DNA of 64,000 nt from Clostridiales bacterium (GCA_019418025.1 DYCR01000001.1:139198-203197); one strand, 5' to 3'. Numbered from the stretch's first letter, positions 33,691 to 43,469 are shown. Numbers and translations are program-made. The notes: generated by a model from the letters alone, not told the origin.

Positions 33691-34827
33691 ATGAAACTCA
33701 TTCACACGTCGGATTGGCACTTTGGCATGCCCCTCGGCACGGACAGCTACGAGGCCTGCCAGCGGTTTTTTCTGGAGCAGCTGTATGAGCTGATCCGAAA
33801 GGAGGGGGTCGGGGCAGTGCTGTGCGCCGGAGATATCTACGACAGCAGCGTCACCAATGCAGAGGCCATCGGGCTGTTCAACGAGGCCGCCACGAAGCTG
33901 TGCGCAGAGCTTGGGGTGAAATTCATCCTGATCGCCGGAAATCACGACAGCGCCGCCCGGCTTTCTGCCTGCAAGGAGCTGCTGAAGGCCTCCGGCATGT
34001 ATGTTTCCGGCAGACTGGAGCGCAGCGTGGAGCCGGTGATGCTGGACGGGGGAAAGGTGGCGGTGTACAGCCTGCCCTATTTCACCCGGGACGAGGCGGC
34101 GGCCCTGTATCCGGAGATGAAGGACAAGCTCCGCTCTCAGGAGGAGGCCTATCAGGTGGTTTGTGAGAAGCTCCGGCAGGATATGGACCCCTCCTGTAGG
34201 AATATCGTCATGAGCCATGCCTACATCGTCAATGCTGAGCTGTCTGATTCCGACCGCTCGGCAAAGGTGGGCTTTGCCTCGGCAGTGTCAAAGGACGTGT
34301 TTCGCGGCTTCGACTATGTGGCACTGGGTCATATCCACAAGCCTCAGGTGATCGCCCCCCACATCCGATACAGCGGCAGCCCCGTCAAGTATTCCTTCGG
34401 GGCGGAGGAGCGTCAGGAAAAGGGTGTGGTCCTCATCGACACCGACACCATGGAGCAGACCTTTGTGCCGCTGCGACCCCTGCGGGACAGACGGACCGTG
34501 ACGGGGACCTATGAGGAGCTGATTGCCCGTCAGGAGGAGCTGAAGGGGGACTATCTGCGCCTGGAGGTCACGGACCGGTATGCAGGGCTTGAGCTTCAGG
34601 CGGATCTGAAGGAGCGTTTTCCCTATTTACTGGAGCTGGTGGGCAAAAGCGTCTCGGCGGAGGAGGAGACCTCCTCGCTGTCGGTGGAGGAGCTGGAGAA
34701 GCTCAGCGAGACGGACATTATGATGAAATTTTTCGCAGAAAGCTATCAATATGAGCCTACGGCCGAGGAGATCGAGGCATTTGAGCGGGTGCTTGCGGAG
34801 ATCGAAAAGGAGGAGGAGCTGTCATGA
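33691..34827 (+). CDS. sbcD: Exonuclease subunit SbcD (Mre11-like)
   Basis: 378-residue nuclease half of the SbcCD complex, which cuts DNA hairpins and processes double-strand ends. Calcineurin-type phosphoesterase motifs are visible: HTSDWHFG, CAGDIYDSS, IAGNHDSAARL, MSHAYI and ALGHIHKPQ. Start 33691 follows AGGAGG. The stop overlaps the sbcC start (ATGA). The acidic C-terminal tail is expected to contact SbcC. Confidence 0.94.
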   Translation: MKLIHTSDWHFGMPLGTDSYEACQRFFLEQLYELIRKEGVGAVLCAGDIYDSSVTNAEAIGLFNEAATKLCAELGVKFILIAGNHDSAARLSACKELLKASGMYVSGRLERSVEPVMLDGGKVAVYSLPYFTRDEAAALYPEMKDKLRSQEEAYQVVCEKLRQDMDPSCRNIVMSHAYIVNAELSDSDRSAKVGFASAVSKDVFRGFDYVALGHIHKPQVIAPHIRYSGSPVKYSFGAEERQEKGVVLIDTDTMEQTFVPLRPLRDRRTVTGTYEELIARQEELKGDYLRLEVTDRYAGLELQADLKERFPYLLELVGKSVSAEEETSSLSVEELEKLSETDIMMKFFAESYQYEPTAEEIEAFERVLAEIEKEEELS

Positions 34828-37511
34828 GACCCATTTGTGTGCGTTTTCAGTGCTTCGGGCCCTATATGGACCTGCAGACCATCGACTTTACACAGCTGCA
34901 AAAAAACGGACTGTTCCTGATCTCCGGAGAAACAGGCTCCGGCAAGACCACCATTCTGGATGCCATGTGCTATGCCCTCTACGGCAGATCCAGCGGAGGT
35001 CTGCGGGGGGATCTGTCGGTGATGCGGTGCAAGCAGGCCGCCCCTCAGCAGGAGACCTTTGTGGAGTATATCTTTGAAAGCGGCGAAAACCGATATCGGT
35101 TCTATCGGGCCATCAAGCCGAAAAAGAAGCGCAAACCGGCGGAGGAGGGCGAAAAAAAGCAGATTGCCGACTATAACGTCACCTGCGAGTGCCAGATCTG
35201 GCAGGACGGCGCCTTTGTCCCGATGCCCGATTCCAAGGATAAGGTGACGTTTTTAAACGAAAAGGCAAAGCAGCTCATCGGGCTGACCTATGACCAGTTC
35301 CGTCAGGTCATCATCCTGCCCCAAGGGCAGTTTGAGAAGCTTCTGGTGTCGGATTCGGAGGAGAAGGAGAAGATCCTCGTGACCTTGTTCCATGCCGAGC
35401 GGTGGCAGAAAATGGCGGTGAAGCTGTATGAGCAGGCGGACCGCCGGAGCAAGGCACTGGATCGGGAGAAGCTGCTGATTCAGGAAAAGCTGAAGGGCTA
35501 CGGCTGCCAGAGTCCGGAGCAGCTGCAGGAAAAGACGGAGGAGGCGGCACTTCAGGTGGCGCAGCTTCAGCAGCAGCTGAAGGCACTGGAGGCAGAGACG
35601 GCGGACAGGCGGGCAAAGCAGGAGGCGGCCCTGCTTGAAAATCGGGATTTTGAGCAGAGGGATCTGCTCAGAGCCAGACTGGAGGGGCTTGCAGCCAAGG
35701 CGCATCTGGTTTCTCGGGAGGAGGCAGTGCTGCGGCTTGCCCAACGGGCGGAGACCATCGGACCGCTGTTTGCCCGATATCAGCTGGCACTGGAGCGGAA
35801 AACCAAGGCAGAGCGGGACATGCAGCAGGCCGCTGCGGCTCTGACCTCGGCAGAGGCAGGGCTGACGGAGGCGGCCCGTCGGCAGATGCTTCACGAAAAC
35901 CGCCGACCGGGCTATGAGGCCGGCACCCAAAGGGTCATCGTCCTTGAAAACGCTCAGGGGGTCTATGGGTCTCTGGGGGAAAAGGAGCATCAGGCGGCGC
36001 AGGCGAAAAATGCCATGGAAATGGGGCAGAGGGAGCTTGCCAAGGCCCAACGGGAGCTGTCTGATGCCCAGTGCCGCTGGGAGCAGACCATCGGGCAGCA
36101 GAAGCAGTCCACCGAGGCATTTTACCATGCGCAGCAGCTGTACCTTGCCGGGATCGGCAGCACCCTTGCCCAGAAGCTCCATGAGAATGAGCCCTGTCCG
36201 GTCTGCGGCAGTCTGAGCCATCCCTGTCCGGCAAAGCCGGCGGAGGGGCATGTGACCGAGGCGCAGCTGGATGAGCTGTCTGAGGCCATGGGCCAAGCCA
36301 ACCGACGGGAGGAGCTTGCCCGAAAATGCCGGATGGATGCAGAGCAGAAGCGGAATGAGGCTCAGGGACAGTATGCCGTGCAGCAGCAGCGCTGTGCCGT
36401 GGCGGAGGCAGAGTATCAGCAGGCACTGGCTCAGCGGATCGAGGGCATCGAGACGCAGCAGCAGCTGACCGGAACGATCCGGCAGCTGAAGCGGGCCATT
36501 GCGGACTTTGAGCAGGAGGAGGAACTGGTCCGGCAGACCCTCAACGAGGCCCAGAGCAATTTGCAGGCGGCCCAAATCAGGCAGGAGAGGGCCGAAAAGG
36601 ATGGGCAGGATGCCTTGCAGGACTTTACGCAGGAGCAGACCCAGTGGGAGACGGCCAGACAGGATGCAGGCTTCGACAGCAATGAGCAGTACCACGGGGC
36701 CTGCATGGATGCAGCGCAGATGCACGCCCGCACCAAGGCGGTAATGGAGTATCAGGCGAGCCTGAAGCATGCTCAGGAGGAGCTGTCGGCCCTTGAGGCG
36801 CAGCTTCAGGGGCGCAGTCAGCCGGATGTGGCGGCGGTCAAGGCGCAGCTTGAGCAGGCGCAGCAGCAGGCAGATGCCGTGAAGGGGCAGTATCTGCTGA
36901 AGGAAAATGCCCAAAAGACCATGGCACAGGATGCTCAGACACTGGCCCTGCGGTGGGAGGACTACACGCATCAGCGCCTCCGGTGCGATGAATCGGTGGT
37001 GTTTGCCAAGCGGCTGCGGGGAGACTACGGTGTGAGCCTGCAGCGGTATGTCCTAGGCGTTATGTTAACATCTATCACCGCGGCAGCAAACCGCCTGCTG
37101 AAAACCGTCTACGGCGGCAGATATCAGCTCTACCGCACCAACGAGGCGTCAGGCTCTGTCCGAAAGCGGGGACTGGAGCTGGAGGTGGCGGATCGGGACG
37201 GGCGCAGGAGCGTCACCACCCTCTCCGGCGGCGAAAAATTCCTGCTGGCGCTGAGCCTTGCCATCGGTCTTTCTACGGTGGTGCAGGCTCAGGGCGGCGG
37301 TGTCCGTCTGGAGGCCATGTTCATCGACGAGGGCTTTGGCTCTCTGGATCGGAAGTCCATCGACGATGCACTGGAGATCCTTCAGGGCATCCGGCGAAGC
37401 TCCGGCCTTGTGGGCATCATTTCCCACGTGGAGCGTCTGGCTGAGACGATCCCCGCCAAGATCGAGATCACCAAAACCGCAGACGGCAGCCGGTGCCGGA
37501 TATCCTGCTGA
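34824..37511 (+). CDS. sbcC: Exonuclease subunit SbcC (Rad50-like ATPase)
   Basis: 895-residue SMC-like ATPase. Walker A GETGSGKTTILDAMCYALYG at the N-terminus (about 34-53), long Gln/Glu/Ala-rich coiled coils, a zinc hook CPVCGS near residue 458, then the C-terminal ABC signature TLSGGEKFLLALSLAIG and Walker B MFIDEGFGSLD. It drives DNA opening for SbcD. Shorter coiled coils than E. coli SbcC (1048 residues). Confidence 0.94.
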   Translation: MRPICVRFQCFGPYMDLQTIDFTQLQKNGLFLISGETGSGKTTILDAMCYALYGRSSGGLRGDLSVMRCKQAAPQQETFVEYIFESGENRYRFYRAIKPKKKRKPAEEGEKKQIADYNVTCECQIWQDGAFVPMPDSKDKVTFLNEKAKQLIGLTYDQFRQVIILPQGQFEKLLVSDSEEKEKILVTLFHAERWQKMAVKLYEQADRRSKALDREKLLIQEKLKGYGCQSPEQLQEKTEEAALQVAQLQQQLKALEAETADRRAKQEAALLENRDFEQRDLLRARLEGLAAKAHLVSREEAVLRLAQRAETIGPLFARYQLALERKTKAERDMQQAAAALTSAEAGLTEAARRQMLHENRRPGYEAGTQRVIVLENAQGVYGSLGEKEHQAAQAKNAMEMGQRELAKAQRELSDAQCRWEQTIGQQKQSTEAFYHAQQLYLAGIGSTLAQKLHENEPCPVCGSLSHPCPAKPAEGHVTEAQLDELSEAMGQANRREELARKCRMDAEQKRNEAQGQYAVQQQRCAVAEAEYQQALAQRIEGIETQQQLTGTIRQLKRAIADFEQEEELVRQTLNEAQSNLQAAQIRQERAEKDGQDALQDFTQEQTQWETARQDAGFDSNEQYHGACMDAAQMHARTKAVMEYQASLKHAQEELSALEAQLQGRSQPDVAAVKAQLEQAQQQADAVKGQYLLKENAQKTMAQDAQTLALRWEDYTHQRLRCDESVVFAKRLRGDYGVSLQRYVLGVMLTSITAAANRLLKTVYGGRYQLYRTNEASGSVRKRGLELEVADRDGRRSVTTLSGGEKFLLALSLAIGLSTVVQAQGGGVRLEAMFIDEGFGSLDRKSIDDALEILQGIRRSSGLVGIISHVERLAETIPAKIEITKTADGSRCRISC

Positions 37512-37648
37512 GGGGGCGAAGGGACACAGACCCTGACATTCTGCATAAACCCAAGGGGGATTTCTTTGGGCAAAATATCCGGCAGATTGTACAAAAACAC
37601 AGGGGAAAATTTGCGCAGGATGCAGATGGAATAAAATTACAGGTGTGA

Positions 37649-37654
37649 TATAAT
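37649..37654 (+). promoter_or_regulatory. Extended -10 promoter of the riboswitch transcript
   Basis: TGATATAAT, an extended -10 element, with no good -35 box; about 20 bases upstream of the cobalamin riboswitch. Confidence 0.6.
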
Positions 37655-37671
37655 GAACGGGAACTGAATAT

Positions 37672-37870
37672 GCTTTTTGTGGCTCCGGGGCGGTAACAGT
37701 CCCGGGGATGAACAAGGGAATCGGGTGAAAATCCCGGACGGAATACGCCGCTGTGTGCATGGGAGTTTATGATCTTGTTGACGAAAGTCAGTCACTGAGG
37801 AATTGGGAAGGCAGAGATCGTAAGCGCGGAACGCTCCAAACCATGTGAGTCAGAAGACCTACAAAAGGGA
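37672..37870 (+). promoter_or_regulatory. Cobalamin riboswitch
   Basis: Conserved blocks of the B12 element are present in order: AAGGGAATCGGGTGAAAATCC, then CGGA...CGCCGCTGTG, AGTCAGTCACTGAG, GGGAAGGCAGAGATCG, and the B12 box GTGAGTCAGAAGACCTAC. A strong terminator (37904-37944) follows before the coding region, so cobalamin binding should switch transcription off. The target is the giant surface protein at 37988. Confidence 0.88.
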
Positions 37871-37903
37871 AAATCGGGAACTTCGTGCCGACAGAAATAC
37901 GAC

Positions 37904-37944
37904 TGTGGCGAATTGTCAGAAATGACAGTTCGCCACATTTTTTT
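37904..37944 (+). terminator. Expression-platform terminator of the cobalamin riboswitch
   Basis: Stem of about 15 bases (37904-37918 with 37923-37937), loop GAAA, then seven T residues. Confidence 0.85.
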
Positions 37945-37987
37945 GCGGGTACGGGTCAAATAAAAAGTGTGAAAGGAAAGAAATACC

Positions 37988-40900
37988 ATGAACACAAAGC
38001 TGTCAAGGCGAGTGCTTGCGCTGCTGCTGGCGATGGTCATGATTGCAGGCGTCCTGCCGCAGTCGGCCTTTGCCCATCCGGTGCAGGGCTCCGATACTCA
38101 GGTCATCGCAGACGGACAATCTGTGGAGCTGCCTGAGTATATTTTTACGGATTCATGGAATCCGGAGTACGATGTACTGTATCACGAGGAGGGAAAAACC
38201 TACACCCGCGGCGGAGAGACCGTGACCTTCCCGGATGCATCCACGGTCATGGTGGGGCAGAAGTCCCATGCAATCAAAAATGCCGTGACCAAGGTGTCGG
38301 TGAAAACCGCCGAGGGCAAGACCGAGATCACCCTCAGCAACCTGAACACCCCTGTGGGCAGCATCTCCGGGGCGTGGAACTCCACGTTTGAGGGCAGATT
38401 TGCCCTGCATTATCAGCAAAACGGACAGCCGGTCAAGGGAGCGGAAACCGATCGGATCTCTCTGCTGAGCCTGACGGTGGACACCCCCAAGGCCGGAACC
38501 TACACCCTGACCGGCGGTAAGCTGTTCGAGGGTGCCAATACATACAGCCCGGGATTTGACTTCAAAGACGGCAAAGGCACCGTCAAGGAGCGGGAGTTTG
38601 GCTATCTGCCGGATATCACCTTCACGGTGGAGTCTGAGCAGCCTGCCCCTCCTGTCAAGCCTGAGCCTCCTGCCAAGCCCGAGCCTCAGCCTGAGGAAAC
38701 CGTCCCTTTCACCGCAAAACTGGGAGAAAATGCGCTGACAGTCCAGAAGGTGGAGGACGTGCGCTGTGATGCAACATTCCAGAATGTCCCTGTCTACCAG
38801 ATCACCATTCCTGCCGGTACCAAGGACAAGACCCTGTCCATCAGCGGACTGAAGGACTGGGGATATATCGAAAATGCCTGCATCGGCGCCAGTGACGGCA
38901 CCATCGCAGATCAGGTCTGGCAGACCAATATTCTGGGAAAAGACCAATATTATCATCTGAGCAAGAGCCGTCAGGGTTTCCACATCACCTTCAAGCATCT
39001 GGGTGATTTTGAGCCTGCTGCCCCCGTGATCCCCTTTACGGCAAAGGCAGGAGAGCAGAGCCTGACGGTCATCAAGCAGCCCCGTGCCGGACAGCGTGGC
39101 TATGACCTGTACACGGTGCAGGTCCCCAAGGGGGTCAAGGATGCCAATGTGCAGCTGGGCGGCCTGAAGGGTCTGTCCTACATGCAGAACAAGCTGAGCG
39201 GTGAGCTGAAGGAAATCACCGACGATCCTTGGTCGGTGAAGCTCCTTGGCAAGGACGAATATCTCATCATCCGTGATATCGGGCGGAGACTGAACTACGA
39301 GATCCGCTTCCAGAAGGAGGAGCTGCCGCAGGTTCCTGTGCTGCTGACCGGACAGATGGACGGCGTATTCCTGCTGCCGCCGGAAACTGCGGTGCAGCTG
39401 GAGCCGGGTCTGGCAGCAGGCCTTGGATACCAATACGGCGACGGCATCAAGGAAGGTGACGTGACGGTACTCGATGCCCTTGTAAAGATGCACCAGATCG
39501 TCCTCGGTGAGGATGATATCACCGAATACTTCAAGGTCAACGAATCCGGCTGGATCACCCGTGTCTTTGGCGAGGACACCACCGCAGTCGGCTATATGCA
39601 AAACGGCGAGATGCCCACCACCGTGTGCAACGAAACGGTGCTGCATCCCAACGACAACTTCCAGTTCTTCAACTATCAGGATACCACCGGCTATTCCGAC
39701 AAGGCGGCATGGCTGGAGCAGGAGGGGCAGAAGCAGGATCACTTTGACGTGGAGCAGGGCAAGCCCCTGACGCTGACCGTCAGAAGCAAGGACTATTCCG
39801 GCAATGTGTCCCCCGTTTCCGGTGTGCAGCTTGCCACGGTGGACGAAAACGGCAATACCACGCCCATTGACGGCGCAGTTACCAAGGCAGACGGCACGGT
39901 GTCGGCCACCTTCGATGCACCCGGCAGCTATACCCTCACGGTCCTCAGCTCCGACACCACAAAGGTCATCATGCCCATTGCCCATGTGGCGGTGACCAAG
40001 CCTCAGCCGGAGGAGATCCCCATGGCAGATCCGTCGATCCCGGACGATTTCGAGAACGACCTCTGGCTCCAGTATAACTATCTGCAAATGAAGGTGGGCG
40101 ACAATGCCACCATCTATCCCAGACGTGTGCCCCAGATCATTGACAGCGCCATCGGCAACAGCGTCTCAAGACCCAATTTCCACTTTGAGATCATCCGCGG
40201 CAATTCTGTGACTCTGGACAAAACCCAGAGCAATGATCGGGCGCAGGTGCGCGCGGTGCATGATGGCGTGTCCATCGTGAAGGTCACCTATGACGCACTG
40301 GGCAAATACGGCGCATCCAGCAGGGTCAACACCGCTTACGTGGTCTATGACGTGAACAGCGACCCTGCCGATCTGACCATCAGCACCAGTCTGTCCAAGG
40401 TCCGCTCCTATGACACCCTTTACTATACCGAGGGCGATACACTGGCATATGACTTTACCGTGGAGGTCCCCGGGGCCGAGAAGGTGGAGGTCACCTGCAA
40501 CGACCATCCGTTAACTGCCGGTGAGGGCGGACGCTACACTGCTCAGCTGGAAAACCGCAGCAATATCCTCGGCATCCGTGCCACCGATGCCAATGGGAAA
40601 ACAAAGACCGGATACTATGTGATCGATGCAAGAAAGATCCGGATCAATGTGGAGAACCTGACCCATCCGGGTCAGCCCTTCCAAGTCAACGACAAGGCAA
40701 AGATCAGCTTCTACGGCATCACCATGCCGGTCTACAAGCTGGCAACCATCTACAATCCCTGCTTCGGCGGACATGATGACCTGAACCAAAAGGATACGTG
40801 GCCCACCTCGGTCATGTACCAAAACGATCAGCTGGGTGAGCTGCACGGCTTCTGCCGTCAGTGGGATCTGGCGACCACCAACAGCTTTGAGGTCACCTTC

Positions 40901-43177
40901 AAGCAGGAGGGCGAGTACCGCTTTACCGACGGCAACATCCTGTGCAACTGGTGGGGCTCTCCCCTCGGCAGCGACAAGGACAAGTATGGCTCCGGCGACC
41001 CCAATTTCGCCGCCCCCATCCTCAGCGATCACTTCTCCTCCCTGCCGGATTTCACCATTCAGGTAGGGGACGCATCCGGTGACAAGGTGCCGGTCAAGGG
41101 CATTGCACTGGATCGGCAGGAGCTGACCCTTGCTGTGGGGGAAACTCAGCAGCTGAAGGCTACGGTGACACCGAGCAATGCCACCGACCCGCAGGTCATC
41201 TGGAGCTGCGACGATGCCGACGGCAGCATCATCACCGTGGATGACAAAGGCATGGTCACTGCAAAGGGAGCAGTCACCGCTGAAAAGCCCTTTGTCACCG
41301 TGACCGCAACCACCAAAGACGGCGGCTTCACCGCCACCTGCAAGGTGATCGTCACAGAATCCGACAAGCCTACGGTCCCCCCTGCACCTCAGCAGAAGGA
41401 TGCCGTGGTGCTGACGGTGGAGGGACACACCGTAGGTAAGGGTTATCTGGTCAAGCCCGTGGAGATCAAGCTTCAGCCGGATGATACTGCATTCTCTGTG
41501 ATGAAGCGGTACGTGGAGGAGCATCATATTTCCCTCACGGCTCAGTATAACGAGGCATACGGCAGCTACTACGTGTCGGAGATCGGCGGTCTGCGGGAGA
41601 TGCAGCACGGCCCCGGCTCCGGATGGATGTATTTTGTGGATGAGCAGGCCCCCGGTGTCGGCGCAAGCAGCTATGTGCTGAAGGGCGGCGAGGTGATCCG
41701 CTGGCGCTATACCACCAACATGGGTCAGGATCTGCAGCCGGATGTGACCCCGGGAACCACCCACACGGTGAAGGCCGAGCAGCCTGAAAACGGGTCTGTG
41801 GCCCTGTCGCCGGAGAAGGCCGAGGCAGGAAAGACCGTTACCGTCACCGTAAAGACCGAGCCGGGCTACGCACTGGAGAAGCTGACGGTCACCGACGCAA
41901 AGGGCGCGGAGATCCCCGTGACCACCGGCGAGAACGGGACCTTCACCTTCACCATGCCTTCGTCCGACGTTCAGGTACGCGCACAGCTGCGCAGAGTGTC
42001 CGCCGAGCTGCCGGACTATCAGACCGTTCTGAATGAGACGGGCCGGAATCTGGCAAGCCGCCCCAACGGCTTCGGCGGTGAGTGGGTGGCAATGGCTCTG
42101 GCACGCCACGGCTATCCGGTGGATTCTGACTATTTTGAGCATTACTACAAGGACGTGGAGCGTCAGGTCATCGAGAAAAAGGGTGTGCTGAGCAACCGCA
42201 AGTACACCGAGTATTCAAGGACCATCCTTGCCCTGACTGCGGCGGGATACGACGTGACCGACGTGGGCGGATACGATCTGACTGCCCCCCTTGCAGACTT
42301 TGAAAAGGTGAATTTCCAAGGGATCAACGGCACGGTCTTTGCGCTGATTGCACTGGACAGCCACGGCTATGAGATCCCTGCCCTGACCCAAAGATCCACC
42401 CAGACCACCAGAGAGAAGCTGGTGGAGGAGATCCTTTCCAAGTACCTGCCCGAGGGCGGCTGGTCCATCTTCGGCAAGCAGCCGGACGTGGACACCACTG
42501 CCATGGCGATCCAGTCTCTGGCGCCGTATTATTCGTCCAACGCACAGGTAAAAGAGGCGGTGGATCATGCACTGGATTGGCTGTCCAAGACTCAGGGCGA
42601 CGACGGAAACTGGATGAATCAGGACGGAAAGCTTTGCAGTGAAACCCCTGCTCAGGTTCTGGTGGCACTGACCGCCATGGGCATCGATCCGATCAGCGAC
42701 GCAAGATTTGTCAAGAACGGCCGGACGGTGATCCATGCCATCTGCGACTTCTATCTGGGCGAGGGTGCCTTCTCCCATGTGACAGACGGCGGTGCCAACG
42801 GCATGGCCACCGAGCAGAGCTACTATGCACTGGTGTCCTACCTGCGCTTCACTCAGGGCAAGACGGGGCTTTATGACATGTCCGACGTGACCATCGGAGG
42901 CGGGGAGCCGGAGCCTGAGGTCACCGAGCCGAAGCCCACACAGCCGGATGTGACGAAGCCTGAGGAAACCAAACCCGAGACAACCAAGCCTGAGGCAACA
43001 AAACCCGAGGCGACCAAGCCCGAGACGGGCACGGCAAAGCCCACTCAGCCCGGCAAGCCCGGAAAAGGCCCCAATACCGGCGACGAGGCTCCGGTGTATC
43101 TGCTGGCATTTGCCATGGCTGCATCGGCCGCGGGTGCGGCATTCCTGCTGAAAAAGAAGGAGCGTGACCGTGCCTGA
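37988..43177 (+). CDS. Giant cell-wall protein with transcobalamin-like (DUF4430) and alpha-barrel domains
   Basis: 1729 residues. Signal peptide (VLALLLAMVMIAGVLPQSAFA), several beta-rich domains (30-1030), a Big_2 Ig-like domain (about 1034-1126), DUF4430 (about 1138-1250, SGWMYFVDEQAPG), an InlB-type repeat (about 1259-1337), and an alpha-barrel with prenyltransferase/terpenoid-cyclase-like repeats (about 1338-1635, VDTTAMAIQSLAPYY, NGMATEQSYYALVSYLRF). A Thr/Lys/Pro stalk, PNTGD, a membrane helix and KKKERDRA end it. DUF4430 plus alpha-barrel are the two halves of intrinsic factor and transcobalamin; with a B12 riboswitch upstream, surface cobalamin capture is likely. ATG 37988 follows AAAGGAAAG. 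Confidence 0.85.
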   Translation: MNTKLSRRVLALLLAMVMIAGVLPQSAFAHPVQGSDTQVIADGQSVELPEYIFTDSWNPEYDVLYHEEGKTYTRGGETVTFPDASTVMVGQKSHAIKNAVTKVSVKTAEGKTEITLSNLNTPVGSISGAWNSTFEGRFALHYQQNGQPVKGAETDRISLLSLTVDTPKAGTYTLTGGKLFEGANTYSPGFDFKDGKGTVKEREFGYLPDITFTVESEQPAPPVKPEPPAKPEPQPEETVPFTAKLGENALTVQKVEDVRCDATFQNVPVYQITIPAGTKDKTLSISGLKDWGYIENACIGASDGTIADQVWQTNILGKDQYYHLSKSRQGFHITFKHLGDFEPAAPVIPFTAKAGEQSLTVIKQPRAGQRGYDLYTVQVPKGVKDANVQLGGLKGLSYMQNKLSGELKEITDDPWSVKLLGKDEYLIIRDIGRRLNYEIRFQKEELPQVPVLLTGQMDGVFLLPPETAVQLEPGLAAGLGYQYGDGIKEGDVTVLDALVKMHQIVLGEDDITEYFKVNESGWITRVFGEDTTAVGYMQNGEMPTTVCNETVLHPNDNFQFFNYQDTTGYSDKAAWLEQEGQKQDHFDVEQGKPLTLTVRSKDYSGNVSPVSGVQLATVDENGNTTPIDGAVTKADGTVSATFDAPGSYTLTVLSSDTTKVIMPIAHVAVTKPQPEEIPMADPSIPDDFENDLWLQYNYLQMKVGDNATIYPRRVPQIIDSAIGNSVSRPNFHFEIIRGNSVTLDKTQSNDRAQVRAVHDGVSIVKVTYDALGKYGASSRVNTAYVVYDVNSDPADLTISTSLSKVRSYDTLYYTEGDTLAYDFTVEVPGAEKVEVTCNDHPLTAGEGGRYTAQLENRSNILGIRATDANGKTKTGYYVIDARKIRINVENLTHPGQPFQVNDKAKISFYGITMPVYKLATIYNPCFGGHDDLNQKDTWPTSVMYQNDQLGELHGFCRQWDLATTNSFEVTFKQEGEYRFTDGNILCNWWGSPLGSDKDKYGSGDPNFAAPILSDHFSSLPDFTIQVGDASGDKVPVKGIALDRQELTLAVGETQQLKATVTPSNATDPQVIWSCDDADGSIITVDDKGMVTAKGAVTAEKPFVTVTATTKDGGFTATCKVIVTESDKPTVPPAPQQKDAVVLTVEGHTVGKGYLVKPVEIKLQPDDTAFSVMKRYVEEHHISLTAQYNEAYGSYYVSEIGGLREMQHGPGSGWMYFVDEQAPGVGASSYVLKGGEVIRWRYTTNMGQDLQPDVTPGTTHTVKAEQPENGSVALSPEKAEAGKTVTVTVKTEPGYALEKLTVTDAKGAEIPVTTGENGTFTFTMPSSDVQVRAQLRRVSAELPDYQTVLNETGRNLASRPNGFGGEWVAMALARHGYPVDSDYFEHYYKDVERQVIEKKGVLSNRKYTEYSRTILALTAAGYDVTDVGGYDLTAPLADFEKVNFQGINGTVFALIALDSHGYEIPALTQRSTQTTREKLVEEILSKYLPEGGWSIFGKQPDVDTTAMAIQSLAPYYSSNAQVKEAVDHALDWLSKTQGDDGNWMNQDGKLCSETPAQVLVALTAMGIDPISDARFVKNGRTVIHAICDFYLGEGAFSHVTDGGANGMATEQSYYALVSYLRFTQGKTGLYDMSDVTIGGGEPEPEVTEPKPTQPDVTKPEETKPETTKPEATKPEATKPETGTAKPTQPGKPGKGPNTGDEAPVYLLAFAMAASAAGAAFLLKKKERDRA

Positions 43178-43256
43178 CCGCTGACGGCGGATCGGGCGCT
43201 GTCCTGACGACCTCCTTCAGCAGTGCCTGCATAGGCTCTATACCCCAATACACAGC

Positions 43257-43290
43257 AAAAGCTGCTGCCGATTCCGGCAGCAGCTTTTTT
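43257..43290 (+). terminator. First terminator after the DUF4430 protein gene
   Basis: Stem AAAAGCTGCTGCC / GGCAGCAGCTTTT with loop GATTCC and a T run; repeated almost exactly at 43438-43469. Between the stop codon (43177) and this hairpin nothing is recognised. Confidence 0.85.
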
Positions 43291-43437
43291 GAGACTGCCC
43301 GAAATCCCTTTCAGGGCTTTCAGGCATCTTTTTGCAGCCTGACATGTATTTTCCCCGAGGTACACGCCCCCCGTGGAAAATGATTTTATCTTTTTTGCCG
43401 CCAAAGCGGCAAACTCTGTGAGACTTTTGACATGCTG
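43291..43437 (+). repeat. Intergenic terminator element, copy B (reference copy)
   Basis: 147 bases. Left hairpin GCCCGAAA...TTTCAGGC with TTTTTGCAGCCTGACATG; middle arms ATTTTCC and GGAAAAT around GAGGTACACGCCCCCCG; right hairpin TTTGCCGC/GCGGCAAA; end CTCTGTGAGACTTTTGACATGCTG. Bounded on both sides by near-identical terminators. It shares over 80% of positions by eye with the minus-strand copy at 60508-60703. Confidence 0.8.
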
Positions 43438-43469
43438 AAAAGCTGCTGCCAAGTTTGGCAGCAGCTTTT
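43438..43469 (+). terminator. Second terminator after the DUF4430 protein gene
   Basis: Stem AAAAGCTGCTGCC / GGCAGCAGCTTTT with loop AAGTTT; duplicate of 43257-43282 apart from the loop. Confidence 0.85.

Noticed and set aside
35253..36971. 572-residue Leu-rich frame antisense to sbcC
   Set aside because: Composition follows from the Gln/Glu/Ala coiled-coil codons read backwards; no start signal and no known domain.
38153..40087. 644-residue frame antisense to the DUF4430 protein
   Set aside because: Shadow of the large plus-strand gene, which has signal peptide, anchor and riboswitch.
42910..43065. Short repeated coding DNA (TKPE...) as a CRISPR or tandem-repeat array
   Set aside because: It encodes the Thr/Lys/Pro/Glu wall-spanning stalk of the surface protein; no regular spacers.
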